Assembly (NCBI GenBank): GCA_029959295.1
Contig: JASCOH010000001.1
Span: 974,210-1,038,209, forward strand
From: Flavobacteriaceae bacterium PS02334
GTDB taxonomy: Bacteria; Bacteroidota; Bacteroidia; Flavobacteriales; Flavobacteriaceae
Length of the DNA: 64,000 nucleotides
Direction: 5' to 3'
Shown here: piece after piece, positions 18,720 through 28,793 of the stretch
Layout of the letters: each line of letters opens with the position of its first letter
How positions within the stretch are numbered: position 1 is the stretch's first letter
The notes under the pieces: generated by a model
Seen by the model: only the letters and a program-made list of their open reading frames with translations
Told to the model about the DNA's origin: nothing
Database searches by the model: none
Program-made: the position numbers and the translations under genes

Positions 18720-19712
18720 TTATTCTTTATCTAATTTGTATTTTGCTAAGTCCATACCGAAATGCAGGTTTTTCACAGCCACAAGCTCATCAAGCTCAGT
18801 CAATGATTTTTTACCGAAATTACGGAATTTCATTAAGTCGTTTTTGTTGAAAGATACTAGATCTCCGAGTGTATCCACTTCAGCCGCTTTTAAGCAATTT
18901 AATGCTCTCACTGACAGATCCATATCAACAAGCTTAGTTTTAAGCAATTGTCTCATGTGCAATGACTCTTCGTCATATGATTCTGTCTGAGCGATTTCAT
19001 CAGCTTCTAGTGTTATTCTTTCATCAGAGAACAGCATGAAATGGTGAATCAAAACTTTTGCAGCTTCAGTAAGGGCATCTTTTGGATTGATTGATCCGTC
19101 AGTTTTGATTTCAAAAACTAATTTCTCGTAATCTGTTTTTTGCTCTACACGGAAGTTTTCAATTGCATATTTTACGTTCTTTACCGGAGTAAAGATTGAA
19201 TCTGTAAAAATAGTACCGATTGCAGCATTTTGTTTTTTGTTCTCTTCTGCAGGAACGTATCCTCTACCTTTTTCAATAGTCAACTCCATGTTCAAGTTAA
19301 CTTTGCTATCTAAATTGCAGATAACCAATTCTGGGTTCAATACTTGGAATCCAGAAATGAATTTTTGAAAATCTCCAGCAGTGATCTGGTCTTTACCAGA
19401 AATTGAGATGGAAACAGATTCGTTATCGATATCTTCAATCTGACGTTTGAAACGTACTTGCTTAAGATTAAGGATAATTTCTGTAACGTCTTCAACTACT
19501 CCTGAAATTGTAGAAAACTCGTGATCTACACCTTCGATACGAACAGATGTAATTGCATATCCTTCTAAAGCGGAAAGCAAGACTCTTCTAAGTGCATTAC
19601 CAACAGTCAATCCATAGCCAGGTTCTAAAGGTCTGAATTCAAACTTACCTTCAAAATCGGTTGAATCGATCATGATAACTTTATCGGGCTTCTGAAAATT
19701 AAATATTGCCAT
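18720..19712 (-). CDS. rpoA: DNA-directed RNA polymerase subunit alpha
   Basis: A 330-residue subunit that nucleates polymerase assembly. The N-terminal domain has [20 protein letters not shown] and GYVPAEENK; the C-terminal domain (about 250-320) has [20 protein letters not shown] and [15 protein letters not shown], which contacts UP elements and regulators. It lies 18 bp after rpsD and before rplQ, the normal alpha-operon order. Confidence 0.98.
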   Translation of the reverse strand: MAIFNFQKPDKVIMIDSTDFEGKFEFRPLEPGYGLTVGNALRRVLLSALEGYAITSVRIEGVDHEFSTISGVVEDVTEIILNLKQVRFKRQIEDIDNESVSISISGKDQITAGDFQKFISGFQVLNPELVICNLDSKVNLNMELTIEKGRGYVPAEENKKQNAAIGTIFTDSIFTPVKNVKYAIENFRVEQKTDYEKLVFEIKTDGSINPKDALTEAAKVLIHHFMLFSDERITLEADEIAQTESYDEESLHMRQLLKTKLVDMDLSVRALNCLKAAEVDTLGDLVSFNKNDLMKFRNFGKKSLTELDELVAVKNLHFGMDLAKYKLDKE

Positions 19713-19730
19713 ATGTTCGACTAGTGTCTA

Positions 19731-20336
19731 TTATTTGTTATACAACTCTACGATTAGCTGCTCTTTAATGTTTTCTGGAATTTGAAGTCTTGCTGGAACT
19801 GAAACGAAAACACCTTCTTTAAGGTCGTTGTTCCAAGTGATCCATTCGTAAACATGACTTGAATTAGATAATGAACGGTCGATCGCTTCTAATGATTTAG
19901 ATTTTTCACGAACTGCTACTTTATCTCCAGGTTTTAGGTGGTAAGAAGGAATGTTTACAAGTTCACCGTTAACAGTGATGTGTCTGTGAGAAACGATTTG
20001 ACGTGCAGCTCTTCTTGAAGGAGCGATACCCATTCTGAATACTACGTTGTCTAATCTTGCTTCACATAATTGTAAAAGAACTTCACCTGTTACACCTTTA
20101 GTTGCAGATGCTTTTTCGAATAAGTTTCTGAATTGTTTTTCTAAGATACCGTAAGAGTATTTAGCTTTTTGCTTTTCCATCAACTGGACAGCATATTCAG
20201 ATTTTTTTCCTCTTTTTTTAGCCTGCCCGTGTTGTCCGGGTGGATAATTTCTTCTTTCGAAAGATTTGTCATCTCCGAAAATTGCCTCGCCAAATTTACG
20301 AGCGATTCTTGTACTTGGACCAGTATATCTTGCCAT
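19731..20336 (-). CDS. rpsD: 30S ribosomal protein S4
   Basis: A 201-residue primary 16S rRNA binder. It has the N-terminal [20 protein letters not shown], then NYPPGQHG, and the S4 RNA-binding domain [20 protein letters not shown] followed by [19 protein letters not shown]4 is the regulator of the alpha operon in several bacteria. Here an 88-bp gap upstream contains a strong structured element (20354-20405) that could be its autoregulatory site. Confidence 0.97.
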   Translation of the reverse strand: MARYTGPSTRIARKFGEAIFGDDKSFERRNYPPGQHGQAKKRGKKSEYAVQLMEKQKAKYSYGILEKQFRNLFEKASATKGVTGEVLLQLCEARLDNVVFRMGIAPSRRAARQIVSHRHITVNGELVNIPSYHLKPGDKVAVREKSKSLEAIDRSLSNSSHVYEWITWNNDLKEGVFVSVPARLQIPENIKEQLIVELYNK

Positions 20337-20353
20337 TTCTAAAAATTAAATTA

Positions 20354-20405
20354 AGGTAGAGATTATGAATTCAGGTCATATCCTCCGATAATCTATTATC
20401 TACCT
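20354..20405 (-). ncRNA. Structured leader of rpsD, candidate S4 autoregulatory RNA
   Basis: In the mRNA, AGGTAG-(ATAAT bulge)-AGATTAT pairs with ATAATCT-CTACCT, 13 bp in two perfect blocks (20405-20388 with 20366-20354). The apical loop contains a small AGG/CCT pairing. It lies between rpsK and rpsD, 18 nt before the S4 start codon. I recall a proposed S4 leader in Bacteroidia; whether this is that motif is not checked. Confidence 0.5.
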
Positions 20406-20424
20406 AGTTATACTTAAATATATA

Positions 20425-20808
20425 TTAAACTCTACGTCTTTTTGGAGGACGACATCCATTGTGAGGCATTGGAGTAACATCAATGATTTCAGTTACTTCG
20501 ATTCCACCATTATGAAGAGAACGGATAGCAGACTCACGTCCGTTTCCTGGTCCTTTTACATAAACTTTCACTTTTTTAAGTCCAGCCTCTAACGCTACTT
20601 TACTACAATCTTCTGCTGCCATTTGAGCTGCATATGGAGTGTTCTTTTTAGAACCTCTAAAGCCCATTTTACCAGCTGAAGACCAAGAAATAACTTCACC
20701 TTTTTTGTTTGTCAAAGAAATGATGATATTATTGAAGGTAGCAGAAATATGAGCTTCTCCCGTTGATTCAACGATAACTTTACGTTTTTTTGCAGTTGCT
20801 TTAGCCAT
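20425..20808 (-). CDS. rpsK: 30S ribosomal protein S11
   Basis: 127 residues. Contains [34 protein letters not shown] and the C-terminal [18 protein letters not shown], all diagnostic for S11, which binds at the 30S platform beside the Shine-Dalgarno helix. It follows rpsM after 8 bp. Confidence 0.97.
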   Translation of the reverse strand: MAKATAKKRKVIVESTGEAHISATFNNIIISLTNKKGEVISWSSAGKMGFRGSKKNTPYAAQMAAEDCSKVALEAGLKKVKVYVKGPGNGRESAIRSLHNGGIEVTEIIDVTPMPHNGCRPPKRRRV

Positions 20809-20816
20809 ATTACTTA

Positions 20817-21191
20817 TTATTTAGTTGCTTTTTTCTTGTTAGCAACAGTTTTTCTTTTACCTTTTCTTGTTCTAGAGTTGTTCTTAGTTCTTTGTCCTCT
20901 TAATGGAAGACCAGATCTGTGACGAATTCCTCTGTAGCATCCGATATCCATTAAACGTTTGATGTTTAATGAAATTTCTGAACGTAACTCACCTTCGATT
21001 TTAAAAAATGATACAGCTTCACGAATTGCTCCGATCTCGTCATCATTCCAATCTTGAACTTTAGTATCTTGGCTAACTTGAGCTTTTTCTAAAATCTCGA
21101 TAGCTCTGCTTGATCCTATTCCGAAGATATAAGTCAAAGCGATAACTCCTCTTTTGTTTTTTGGGATATCTACCCCTGCTATTCTTGCCAT
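20817..21191 (-). CDS. rpsM: 30S ribosomal protein S13
   Basis: 124 residues starting [20 protein letters not shown], with YGRGxxR-type sequence [20 protein letters not shown] and a basic C-terminal tail. S13 is in the 30S head and contacts 5S/L5 bridges and P-site tRNA. It is separated from rpmJ by only 2 bp. Confidence 0.97.
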   Translation of the reverse strand: MARIAGVDIPKNKRGVIALTYIFGIGSSRAIEILEKAQVSQDTKVQDWNDDEIGAIREAVSFFKIEGELRSEISLNIKRLMDIGCYRGIRHRSGLPLRGQRTKNNSRTRKGKRKTVANKKKATK

Positions 21192-21193
21192 AA

Positions 21194-21310
21194 CTATCCT
21201 TGTCTTTGTTTAAATCTAGGATTCTTTTTGTTAATCACGTATAATCTGCCTTTTCTTCGCACAATCTTGCACTCGGCACTTCTCTTTTTTACTGAAGCTC
21301 TAACTTTCAT
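21194..21310 (-). CDS. rpmJ: 50S ribosomal protein L36
   Basis: A 38-residue ORF reading [20 protein letters not shown], then [18 protein letters not shown] and stop. This is the L36 sequence pattern. Only the first Cys of the zinc-ribbon motif (C..C..C..H) remains (SAECKIV); the second Cys is replaced (IVRRKG), so this is the zinc-independent C-minus form. It lies between infA (4-bp gap) and rpsM (2-bp gap). Confidence 0.95.
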   Translation of the reverse strand: MKVRASVKKRSAECKIVRRKGRLYVINKKNPRFKQRQG

Positions 21311-21314
21311 ATCC

Positions 21315-21530
21315 TTAATATCTATAAGTAATTCTTGCTTTTGACAAATCGTAAGGGCTCATTTCTAGTTTCACTTTATCGCCAGGCAATAATTTGATGT
21401 AGTGCATACGCATTTTACCAGAAATGTGAGCGATCACAATATGTCCATTTTCTAACTCTACACGGAACATCGCATTTGATAATGCTTCAATGATTGAACC
21501 GTCTTGTTCTATTGCTGATTGTTTTGCCAT
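21315..21530 (-). CDS. infA: Translation initiation factor IF-1
   Basis: 71 residues, a single OB fold: [20 protein letters not shown], then [20 protein letters not shown] and [13 protein letters not shown], ending [12 protein letters not shown]-1 occupies the ribosomal A site during initiation. It is 3 bp downstream of secY, replacing the map/adk genes found there in some other bacteria. Confidence 0.97.
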   Translation of the reverse strand: MAKQSAIEQDGSIIEALSNAMFRVELENGHIVIAHISGKMRMHYIKLLPGDKVKLEMSPYDLSKARITYRY

Positions 21531-21533
21531 AAA

Positions 21534-22886
21534 TTAAGCTACTGCTTTTCTGTTTTTACCGCTCTTCATCAGACCGTCGTAATGCTTGTTCAACAAATAT
21601 GAATTAATTTGTTGGATAGTATCACTTGCAACACCCACCATAATCAATAACGATGTACCACCATAAAACAAAGCCCAAGATGGTTGAACATCTAAAACAC
21701 TTACAACAATTGCTGGGAACACAGCTATTAAAGCAAGAAATAATGAGCCTGGAAACGTTACTAATGACATAATTCTATCTAAGAATTCAGAAGTTTCAGC
21801 TCCAGGTCTAATTCCCGGGATGAAACCGCCGCTTCTTTTCAAGTCATCTGCCATCTTATTTGTAGGTACCGTAATTGCGGTGTAAAAGTAAGTAAAAACT
21901 ACGATTAACAACGCAAAAACTAAATTATACTGCCATCCAAAGATATTTTGGAATGCCGTACTCACAGAAGTCGCTGTTTCTGAACTAGATAGACCAGCCA
22001 AAGCCGCAGGAATAAACATGATTGCTTGCGCAAAAATGATAGGCATAACTCCAGAAGCATTAAGCTTTAATGGAATCCATTGTCTATTTCCGGCTTGTTC
22101 GAACTCTCCAGAAGCAGTACGACGAGCGTATTGTACTGGAATTTTTCTAACGGCCATCACTAATAAGATACAAGCTACGATTACCAAAAGCCAAATTATT
22201 ACTTCGAAAACTAATAACATCGGCCCACCATTATTGTTTGTTACCCTAGTTGAAAACTCTTGGATGAATGCTTGTGGCATTCTAGAGATGATTCCAACCA
22301 TGATCAATAATGAGATTCCGTTTCCAATTCCTTTATCAGTAATTTTTTCACCCAACCACATTGCGAAGATAGTACCTGAAACAAGTATTACCACAGATAA
22401 AAACTGGAACGCAAAAGGCGAGATCAATCCTGGATTAACATTAGAAAGGAAAGCTTCTCCTGGCAAAGTTCTGTATAGATTGAAAATATAACCCGGAGCT
22501 TGAACTAAAGTAATAACGATAGTCAGCCAGCGAGTGATTTGATTCATTTTCTTTCTGCCACTTTCTCCATCTTTTTGAAGTTTTTGAAGGTAAGGCACAG
22601 CGATACCCATCAATTGAACAACGATAGATGCAGAAATATATGGCATAATACCTAATGCAAATACAGATGCTTGCGAAAACGCACCACCTGTAAATACATC
22701 GATTAGCCATCCAATCCCTTCTTTAGTTTGATCAGTAAGTCCATTTAACTTAGTCGCATCAATACCTGGAAGTGTTACTTGTGCACCAAAACGGTATACT
22801 AATAACAGACCAAGAGTCACTAAAATTCTATTTTTTAGTTCTTCAATTTTCCAAGCATTGCTTAGCGATTCTATAAATTTCTTCAT
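21534..22886 (-). CDS. secY: Protein translocase subunit SecY
   Basis: A 450-residue channel with about ten membrane helices. Signatures include PGIDATKLNGL, the plug region near GGAFSQASVFALGIMPYISA, FAMWLGEKITDKGIGNGISL and GGFIPGIRPGAETSEFLDRI. It forms the SecYEG channel used by the many signal-peptide proteins in this window. It lies in the usual place after rplO (14-bp gap). Confidence 0.98.
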   Translation of the reverse strand: MKKFIESLSNAWKIEELKNRILVTLGLLLVYRFGAQVTLPGIDATKLNGLTDQTKEGIGWLIDVFTGGAFSQASVFALGIMPYISASIVVQLMGIAVPYLQKLQKDGESGRKKMNQITRWLTIVITLVQAPGYIFNLYRTLPGEAFLSNVNPGLISPFAFQFLSVVILVSGTIFAMWLGEKITDKGIGNGISLLIMVGIISRMPQAFIQEFSTRVTNNNGGPMLLVFEVIIWLLVIVACILLVMAVRKIPVQYARRTASGEFEQAGNRQWIPLKLNASGVMPIIFAQAIMFIPAALAGLSSSETATSVSTAFQNIFGWQYNLVFALLIVVFTYFYTAITVPTNKMADDLKRSGGFIPGIRPGAETSEFLDRIMSLVTFPGSLFLALIAVFPAIVVSVLDVQPSWALFYGGTSLLIMVGVASDTIQQINSYLLNKHYDGLMKSGKNRKAVA

Positions 22887-22900
22887 CTTAACTATAAGAA

Positions 22901-23356
22901 TTATAAAGTTACAGCTTCTCCACCAGCAGCTTCAATAGCAGCTTTTGCAGTAGCAGTAAATTTATGAGCGGTTACCTTTAATTTAGTTGTTAATTCGCCT
23001 CTACCCAAAATCTTAACGATTTCGTTTTTAGTTGCCAAACGGTTTGCTACAAAAACTGCCATATCAACAGTTCCGTCAGTAATAATTCCGTTGTCAACTA
23101 AAGCTTGAAGCGTGTCAAGGTTTACACCTTCGTATTCTTTACGATTGATGTTTGTAAAACCAAACTTAGGCACACGTCTTTGAAGCGGCATTTGACCACC
23201 TTCAAAACCAATCTTTTTAGAATAACCAGAACGAGATTTTGCTCCTTTGTGACCTCTTGCAGAAGTACCACCTTTACCAGAACCTTCTCCTCTACCTAAT
23301 CTTTTATTTTGATTGTGTGTAGAACCTTCAGCAGGTTGTAAGTTACTTAAATTCAT
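22901..23356 (-). CDS. rplO: 50S ribosomal protein L15
   Basis: 151 residues. Gly/Lys-rich N-terminus (RLGRGEGSGKGGTSARGHKG, then AKSRSGYSKKIGFEGGQMPL) and the C-terminal KVTAHKFTATAKAAIEAAGG are typical of L15, a late assembly protein of the 50S core. Confidence 0.97.
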   Translation of the reverse strand: MNLSNLQPAEGSTHNQNKRLGRGEGSGKGGTSARGHKGAKSRSGYSKKIGFEGGQMPLQRRVPKFGFTNINRKEYEGVNLDTLQALVDNGIITDGTVDMAVFVANRLATKNEIVKILGRGELTTKLKVTAHKFTATAKAAIEAAGGEAVTL

Positions 23357-23368
23357 AACTATAATTTG

Positions 23369-23551
23369 TTATTTAGCTTCTTCAACAGAAACTAAGTGTT
23401 TTACTTTGTTTATCATCCCAAGGATAGCAGGGTTTGAATCATGCTCCACAACTTGTCCCATTTTACGAAGACCTAAAGCCTCAAGACCTCTTTTTTGAGT
23501 AAGAGGGCAATTGATTTTGCTTCTAACTTGTTTTACTAATAATTTTGCCAT
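23369..23551 (-). CDS. rpmD: 50S ribosomal protein L30
   Basis: 60 residues. Contains [12 protein letters not shown]-like start ([20 protein letters not shown]), [19 protein letters not shown] and [10 protein letters not shown], matching bacterial L30. Located between rpsE and rplO as in the spc operon. Confidence 0.96.
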   Translation of the reverse strand: MAKLLVKQVRSKINCPLTQKRGLEALGLRKMGQVVEHDSNPAILGMINKVKHLVSVEEAK

Positions 23552-23563
23552 AATTTCCTTGAA

Positions 23564-24091
23564 TTAACCTTTAAAAACTTTCTCTAAAGAAACACCTCTT
23601 TGTTTTGCAACAGTGTGAGCGCTTCTCATTTGCAATAAAGCATCAAAAGTTGCTTTAACTACGTTATGAGGATTAGAAGAACCTTGAGATTTTGATAATA
23701 CGTCGTGAATACCTACTGATTCAAGAACTGAACGAACAGCTCCACCAGCGATAACTCCTGTACCGTGAGAGGCAGGAATCAAGAATACGCGTGCACCACC
23801 AAATTTACCTTTTTGCTCGTGAGGAACAGACTGACCGTTCAAAGGAATTTTTACTAAATTTTTCTTAGCATCTTCTACTGCTTTCGCAATTGCTTCAGAA
23901 ACGTCTTTAGATTTTCCTAATCCGTGACCAACTACTCCGTTTTCATCACCTACCACTACAATTGCAGAAAAACCGAAAGCTCTACCACCTTTTGTAACTT
24001 TAGTAACACGATTAACACTTACCAAACGATCTTTTAATTCAAGACCACTAGGCTTTACTAACTCTACATTTTTGTATTTACTATTAGACAT
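23564..24091 (-). CDS. rpsE: 30S ribosomal protein S5
   Basis: 175 residues. The double-stranded-RNA-binding-like N-domain ([19 protein letters not shown], then [14 protein letters not shown]) and [20 protein letters not shown] are diagnostic. S5 helps maintain decoding accuracy. It lies 12 bp before rpmD and 6 bp after rplR. Confidence 0.97.
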   Translation of the reverse strand: MSNSKYKNVELVKPSGLELKDRLVSVNRVTKVTKGGRAFGFSAIVVVGDENGVVGHGLGKSKDVSEAIAKAVEDAKKNLVKIPLNGQSVPHEQKGKFGGARVFLIPASHGTGVIAGGAVRSVLESVGIHDVLSKSQGSSNPHNVVKATFDALLQMRSAHTVAKQRGVSLEKVFKG

Positions 24092-24097
24092 ACTATA

Positions 24098-24448
24098 TTA
24101 GAATTTAAGTCCAGCTGCTCTCGCACCTTCCGCTAATGATTGAATACGTCCGTGGTATAAATAACCTCCTCTATCGAAAGTCACTGTATCAATACCAGCT
24201 TTTAAAGCTTTTTCACCAACCAGTTTTCCAACTGATGCAGCTACTTCAACGTTTGTACCTTTACTTACTTCTTTTTCTCTTGAAGATGCAGCTAATAAAG
24301 TTACCCCGTTCACATCATCAATTAGTTGTGCGTAGATTTCTTTATTACTTCTAAATACAGATAATCTTGGTTTAGCAGCAGTACCGCTTACAATTTTTCT
24401 GATTCTGAATTTAATTCTCTGTCTTCTTTCAGATTTTGTTAATGACAT
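24098..24448 (-). CDS. rplR: 50S ribosomal protein L18
   Basis: 116 residues. [16 protein letters not shown]-like block ([20 protein letters not shown]), then [20 protein letters not shown]-type segment and [17 protein letters not shown] at the end. L18 binds 5S rRNA together with L5. Confidence 0.97.
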   Translation of the reverse strand: MSLTKSERRQRIKFRIRKIVSGTAAKPRLSVFRSNKEIYAQLIDDVNGVTLLAASSREKEVSKGTNVEVAASVGKLVGEKALKAGIDTVTFDRGGYLYHGRIQSLAEGARAAGLKF

Positions 24449-24461
24449 AATCTTTCTATTT

Positions 24462-25004
24462 TTAAGCTGATTTACCTGCTTTTCTTCTTAATACTTCACC
24501 AACAAACTTAACTCCTTTTCCTTTGTAAGGTTCTGGCTTACGGAAAGCTCTAATCTTAGCCGCTACCTGTCCTACAAGTTGTTTATCAAAAGATGTTAAT
24601 TTCACAATTGGGTTCTTACCTTTTTCAGAAATTGTTTCCAAAGTTACTTCTGGAGCGATATCTAAAACGATATTGTGTGAGAATCCTAGAGCTAAATCTA
24701 ATTTATTTCCTTGGTTTGAAGCTCTATAACCAACTCCAACCAATTCTAATGATTTAGTAAAACCTTCAGACACACCAATAATCATATTGTTTACAAGTGA
24801 TCTGTATAATCCGTGCTTTGCTCTTTGGTCTTTATGATCAGATGATCTTTCAACTAGAACTTGACCATCTTCAACTTTTACAGTTACATCAGAAAATTCC
24901 TGAGTAAGTTGACCTAATTTTCCTTTTACTGTAATCACACCTTCAGCAACTTCAACAGTTACTCCAGCAGGGATTACAACGGGATTTTTTCCTATTCTTG
25001 ACAT
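24462..25004 (-). CDS. rplF: 50S ribosomal protein L6
   Basis: 180 residues, two related alpha/beta domains. [19 protein letters not shown] at the start and the C-terminal [19 protein letters not shown] are characteristic. L6 sits near the factor-binding site of the 50S subunit. It is 17 bp downstream of rpsH. Confidence 0.97.
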   Translation of the reverse strand: MSRIGKNPVVIPAGVTVEVAEGVITVKGKLGQLTQEFSDVTVKVEDGQVLVERSSDHKDQRAKHGLYRSLVNNMIIGVSEGFTKSLELVGVGYRASNQGNKLDLALGFSHNIVLDIAPEVTLETISEKGKNPIVKLTSFDKQLVGQVAAKIRAFRKPEPYKGKGVKFVGEVLRRKAGKSA

Positions 25005-25021
25005 CGTTAAGTCGTTTTAAA

Positions 25022-25420
25022 TTAGTATACGTAACAGATTACTTCACCACCAATATTCAATTGCTTAGCTTGTTTTCCTGTCATCAAGCCTTTTGATGTA
25101 GAAACAATAGCAATTCCTAATCCGTTAAGGATTCTTGGAAGGTTAGCAGCACCTGCATATTTACGCAAACCTGGTTTACTAATTCTTTGGATATCTTTGA
25201 TAACTGGCTCTTTAGTATCTTTATCATACTTCAAAGCGATTTTGATTGAACCCTGAACAGAGTTGTCTTCAAATTTGTAACTTAAGATATAACCTTGATC
25301 AAATAAGATCTTTGTTATTTCTTTTTTTAGATTAGATGCAGGGATCTCAACAACTTTGTGGTTTGCAGCCACGGCGTTTCTTACCCTTGTCAAATAATCC
25401 GCAATAGGATCTGTATACAT
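25022..25420 (-). CDS. rpsH: 30S ribosomal protein S8
   Basis: 132 residues from the ATG at 25420 ([20 protein letters not shown]), the normal length and start. An in-frame ATG at 25459 would add 13 unconserved residues and is rejected. The C-terminal [18 protein letters not shown] and [10 protein letters not shown] are conserved. S8 represses the spc operon in E. coli. Here a 160-bp gap upstream holds an internal promoter and a 15-bp inverted repeat, so rpsH appears to open its own transcription unit. Confidence 0.96.
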   Translation of the reverse strand: MYTDPIADYLTRVRNAVAANHKVVEIPASNLKKEITKILFDQGYILSYKFEDNSVQGSIKIALKYDKDTKEPVIKDIQRISKPGLRKYAGAANLPRILNGLGIAIVSTSKGLMTGKQAKQLNIGGEVICYVY

Positions 25421-25448
25421 ATGTATAAAATTGCGGTTTTGGTTTTCT

Positions 25449-25465
25449 TTTCGGACCATCCGAAA
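25449..25465 (-). promoter_or_regulatory. Small hairpin in the rpsH leader
   Basis: TTTCGG (25449-25454) pairs with CCGAAA (25460-25465) around a 5-nt loop, flanked by GGTTT/AAACC that can extend it. It lies about 30 nt upstream of the S8 start codon in the mRNA made from the internal promoter. Confidence 0.4.
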
Positions 25466-25497
25466 GAACCTGAAACCATTAAACTTAGTTAATTAAT

Positions 25498-25563
25498 CAA
25501 CAGATAGTTGTCAATTTACCGACAAAAATCCGGCAAACTTACAACTATCTGTTGACATATCAA
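25498..25563 (-). promoter_or_regulatory. Internal promoter of the spc operon with embedded 15-bp inverted repeat
   Basis: On the minus strand TTG (25563-25561), a 19-bp spacer and TAAGTTTG (25541-25534) make an ideal promoter, with a start site near 25527. TCAACAGATAGTTGT is present as a perfect inverted repeat: one arm (25541-25555) fills the spacer, the other (25497-25511) lies about 20-30 bp downstream of the start site; 29 bp separate them. Confidence 0.7.
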
Positions 25564-25580
25564 AATTGCAAATAATATTT

Positions 25581-25850
25581 TTACCAGCTTGCTTTTTTAA
25601 CACCTGGAATTAGTCCATTATTAGCCATTTCACGGAAAGTTACACGTGAAATTCCGAATTGACGCATATACCCTCTAGGTCTTCCTGTTAATTTGCAACG
25701 GTTGTGCAAACGAACTGGAGAAGCATTTTTCGGTAATTTTTGCAAACCTTCGAAATCTCCAGCTTCTTTCAAAGCTTTTCTTTTCTCAGCATACTTTGCT
25801 ACCGTTTTTTCTCTTTTCACCTCACGGGCTTTCATTGATTCTTTAGCCAT
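25581..25850 (-). CDS. rpsN: 30S ribosomal protein S14
   Basis: 89 residues. Ends [11 protein letters not shown], with [20 protein letters not shown] in the middle. It is the longer zinc-free form (C-minus): only one Cys of the ribbon remains. It lies 3 bp after rplE and is followed by the promoter region of rpsH. Confidence 0.96.
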   Translation of the reverse strand: MAKESMKAREVKREKTVAKYAEKRKALKEAGDFEGLQKLPKNASPVRLHNRCKLTGRPRGYMRQFGISRVTFREMANNGLIPGVKKASW

Positions 25851-25853
25851 GTC

Positions 25854-26405
25854 TTAATTCTTTTTAAAAGGTAAACCTAATTCTGCCAATAATGATTTTG
25901 CTTCTTTATCTGTTTTTGCAGATGTAACGAAGGTAATATCCATTCCTGAGATTTTGTTAACTTTATCGATATCAATTTCTGGGAAAATGATTTGTTCCAA
26001 AACTCCAAGGTTGTAATTTCCTCTTCCGTCAAAACCAGTAGCCTTAATTCCGCTAAAGTCTCTTACACGTGGTAAAGAAGAAGTAATAAGTCTGTCTAAA
26101 AACTCATACATTCTTTCTCCACGCAAAGTTACTTTTGCACCAATCGGCATTCCTTTTCTCAATTTGAATGACGCAACGTCTTTCTTAGAGATAGTAGATA
26201 CTGCTTTTTGACCTGTAATTTTTGTCAACTCATCAACCGCATAGTCAATAAGTTTTTTATCAGATACAGCAGCACCAACTCCTTTACTTAAAACGATTTT
26301 TTCAAGTTTTGGAACTTGCATTACGTTTTTGTAACCGAATTCTTCTTTAAGAGCAGAGATAACTCTGTCTTTATATTCCTGTTTTAGTCTAGGTGTATAC
26401 TCCAT
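25854..26405 (-). CDS. rplE: 50S ribosomal protein L5
   Basis: 183 residues. [19 protein letters not shown], then [14 protein letters not shown] and the C-terminal [20 protein letters not shown] define L5, a 5S rRNA binder at the central protuberance. In the E. coli operon S8 binds mRNA at the rplE start; no such site was looked for successfully here. Confidence 0.97.
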   Translation of the reverse strand: MEYTPRLKQEYKDRVISALKEEFGYKNVMQVPKLEKIVLSKGVGAAVSDKKLIDYAVDELTKITGQKAVSTISKKDVASFKLRKGMPIGAKVTLRGERMYEFLDRLITSSLPRVRDFSGIKATGFDGRGNYNLGVLEQIIFPEIDIDKVNKISGMDITFVTSAKTDKEAKSLLAELGLPFKKN

Positions 26406-26407
26406 TA

Positions 26408-26722
26408 CTATAGTACTTGATTAGATTTTTTTGCAAATCTTACTTTCTTATCTCCTTCAATTTTCGAACCTGTCTTAGTAGCTTCCTTAGTTTTAGGATC
26501 TATAAGAGATAGGTTAGAAATGTGAATTGGAGCTTCTTTCTTAACGATTCCGCCTTGAGGGTTTTTCGCACTTGGTTTCGTGTGTTTTGAAACCATGTTA
26601 GCACCTTCAACGATCGCTTTATTTTTCTCACGGTCTACTCGCAAAACTTTACCTTCAGTACCTTTGTGGTCTCCAGCAATTACTCTTACGATATCTCCTG
26701 ATTTGATTTTTAGCTTTATCAT
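26408..26722 (-). CDS. rplX: 50S ribosomal protein L24
   Basis: 104 residues with a KOW motif near the N-terminus ([20 protein letters not shown]). [18 protein letters not shown] follows. L24 initiates 50S assembly. Two bp separate it from rplE. Confidence 0.97.
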   Translation of the reverse strand: MIKLKIKSGDIVRVIAGDHKGTEGKVLRVDREKNKAIVEGANMVSKHTKPSAKNPQGGIVKKEAPIHISNLSLIDPKTKEATKTGSKIEGDKKVRFAKKSNQVL

Positions 26723-26733
26723 CTCGTAAATAA

Positions 26734-27102
26734 TTAAAGCACTTCTGGTGCCAATGATACAATTTTCATGAATTGTCTTTCACGAAGTTCTCTTGCTACC
26801 GGACCAAAAACACGAGTTCCTCTCATTTCTCCTGCAGCGTTCAAAAGAACACATGCATTGTCATCGAAACGGATATAAGAACCGTCGGCTCTTCTCACTT
26901 CTTTTTTGGTACGTACAACAACTGCAGTTGAAACAGCTCCTTTTTTAACGCTTCCGTTAGGAGATGTATCTTTGATAGAAACTACAATCTTGTCACCAAC
27001 AGAGGCATACCTTCTTTTGGTACCTCCTAAAACACGGATAGTTAAAACTTCTTTAGCCCCTGTGTTATCTGCTACTTTTAGTCTTGATTCTTGTTGTACC
27101 AT
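26734..27102 (-). CDS. rplN: 50S ribosomal protein L14
   Basis: 122 residues. [20 protein letters not shown] and the C-terminal [20 protein letters not shown] are diagnostic of L14, which forms inter-subunit bridges and binds silencing factor RsfS. Confidence 0.98.
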   Translation of the reverse strand: MVQQESRLKVADNTGAKEVLTIRVLGGTKRRYASVGDKIVVSIKDTSPNGSVKKGAVSTAVVVRTKKEVRRADGSYIRFDDNACVLLNAAGEMRGTRVFGPVARELRERQFMKIVSLAPEVL

Positions 27103-27104
27103 AA

Positions 27105-27365
27105 TTATTTAGCTCTTTCAATGATTTCAACTAATCTCCAACATTTTGATTTACTTAAAGGACGCGTTTCGCTAATTCTTACAGTATCTCCAATGTTACA
27201 GTCGTTTGTTTCGTCGTGTGCAACGTATTTCTTTGTTTTCAACACGAACTTACCGTATAGTGGGTGTTTTACTTTTCTTGTTTCAGAAACAACAATAGAT
27301 TTCTCCATTCTGTTGCTAGTAACAACCCCAACTCTTTCTTTTCTTAAATTTCTTTTATCTTCCAT
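27105..27365 (-). CDS. rpsQ: 30S ribosomal protein S17
   Basis: 86 residues, OB fold. [19 protein letters not shown], then [19 protein letters not shown] and [20 protein letters not shown] are conserved in S17. Two bp upstream of rplN. Confidence 0.97.
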   Translation of the reverse strand: MEDKRNLRKERVGVVTSNRMEKSIVVSETRKVKHPLYGKFVLKTKKYVAHDETNDCNIGDTVRISETRPLSKSKCWRLVEIIERAK

Positions 27366-27382
27366 CTTTGAGCAGAATACAA

Positions 27383-27574
27383 TTATTGTAAATCTCTTTT
27401 GCTTATCTCAGTAGCTACTCTAGCAACCGATCTTCTTACACCTCTTAATTGAAGCGGATTTTCGATTGGCGAGATAGTATGAGCGGTTTTTAAGTCGGCA
27501 TATGTCTTCTTAAGCTGAGATAATTTCTCTTGTAATTCAGCAATAGACAGATCTTTAATTTCTGATTGTTTCAT
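27383..27574 (-). CDS. rpmC: 50S ribosomal protein L29
   Basis: 63 residues, two-helix hairpin: [20 protein letters not shown], then [21 protein letters not shown]29 lies at the polypeptide exit tunnel beside trigger-factor docking protein L23. Confidence 0.96.
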   Translation of the reverse strand: MKQSEIKDLSIAELQEKLSQLKKTYADLKTAHTISPIENPLQLRGVRRSVARVATEISKRDLQ

Positions 27575-27586
27575 AATAAATATTAA

Positions 27587-28012
27587 TTATGCTTCGAAAT
27601 CTCTAGCAACGACGAATTTAGTTTTTACGGGAAGCTTTTGAGCTGCAAGACGTAACGCCTCTTTTGCAACTGACAAAGGAACTCCACCAACTTCAAACAT
27701 AATTCTTCCTGGTTTAACAACGGCAGCCCAATATTCTACGGCACCTTTACCTTTACCCATACGTACCTCTAGAGGTTTCTTTGTGATTGGTTTGTCTGGA
27801 AATATTTTGATCCATAATTGTCCTTCTCTTTTCATGAAACGAGTTGCAGCAATACGTGCCGCTTCTATTTGACGAGAAGTTAAGAACATTCCATCTTCAT
27901 GTACAGATTTAATACCAAACATTCCATTAGAAAGTTCATGCCCTCTTTGAGAGTTTCCTTTCATTTTACCCTTCTGTACCTTGCGGTATTTTGTTCTTTT
28001 AGGCTGTAACAT
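27587..28012 (-). CDS. rplP: 50S ribosomal protein L16
   Basis: 141 residues. [32 protein letters not shown]-type segment ([20 protein letters not shown]) and [18 protein letters not shown] are L16 hallmarks. The protein contacts A-site tRNA. Confidence 0.97.
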   Translation of the reverse strand: MLQPKRTKYRKVQKGKMKGNSQRGHELSNGMFGIKSVHEDGMFLTSRQIEAARIAATRFMKREGQLWIKIFPDKPITKKPLEVRMGKGKGAVEYWAAVVKPGRIMFEVGGVPLSVAKEALRLAAQKLPVKTKFVVARDFEA

Positions 28013-28030
28013 TTTTCTTTAATTTAAAAA

Positions 28031-28792
28031 TTACTTTCTTTTACGATCTGCACCTGGTTTTCTGTCTTTGTTGAAAGGCTTGCGATCTCCTCTTGGAGAA
28101 TCTCCACCTTTTCCACCAGCACCGGCTTGTTTCTTATCCATTCCAACTAGTGGAGATAGATCTCTTTTACCGTAAACTTCACCTTTCATGATCCACACTT
28201 TGATTCCCATTCTACCATAAGTAGTATGTGCTTCAGCCAAAGCATAATCGATGTCGGCTCTGAAAGTAGATAAAGGAACACGTCCTTCTTTAAAACCTTC
28301 TGAACGTGCCATTTCAGCACCATTCAAACGACCTGAAATTAAAACTTTGATACCTTCTGCATTCATACGCATTGCGGCAGCAATAGCCATTTTAATTGCT
28401 CTTCTGTATGAAATACGACTTTCAATTTGACGAGCAATACTAGTCCCTACTAAGTAAGCGTCTAGTTCTGGTCTCTTGATTTCAAAGATGTTGATTTGAA
28501 CCTCTTTGTCAGTAACTTTCTTAAGTTCTTCTTTCAACTTGTCTACCTCTTGGCCACCTTTTCCGATAATGATACCAGGTCTAGCAGTAGTGATAGTAAC
28601 GGTTACAAGTTTCAAAGTTCTCTCGATGATTACTTTTGATACACTAGCTTTTGATAAACGAGCATGGATATACTTTCTGATTTTATAGTCTTCAGCAAGT
28701 TTATCGCCGTAGTCATTTCCACCATACCAGTTTGAATCCCATCCTCTGATGATACCAAGTCTGTTTCCAATTGGATTTGTCTTTTGTCCCAT
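28031..28792 (-). CDS. rpsC: 30S ribosomal protein S3
   Basis: 253 residues. KH-2 domain with [20 protein letters not shown] and the C-domain [20 protein letters not shown], then [21 protein letters not shown] basic Gly/Lys/Arg tail of about 35 residues follows. S3 lines the mRNA entry site. Confidence 0.97.
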   Translation of the reverse strand: MGQKTNPIGNRLGIIRGWDSNWYGGNDYGDKLAEDYKIRKYIHARLSKASVSKVIIERTLKLVTVTITTARPGIIIGKGGQEVDKLKEELKKVTDKEVQINIFEIKRPELDAYLVGTSIARQIESRISYRRAIKMAIAAAMRMNAEGIKVLISGRLNGAEMARSEGFKEGRVPLSTFRADIDYALAEAHTTYGRMGIKVWIMKGEVYGKRDLSPLVGMDKKQAGAGGKGGDSPRGDRKPFNKDRKPGADRKRK

Positions 28793-28793
28793 C

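Noticed and set aside
22018-22491. Plus-strand frame of 157 codons inside secY
   Set aside because: It is antisense to secY with no supporting signal.
25421-25459. Upstream start of rpsH
   Set aside because: S8 proteins begin at [10 protein letters not shown]; the extra residues are not conserved and overlap the leader hairpin.
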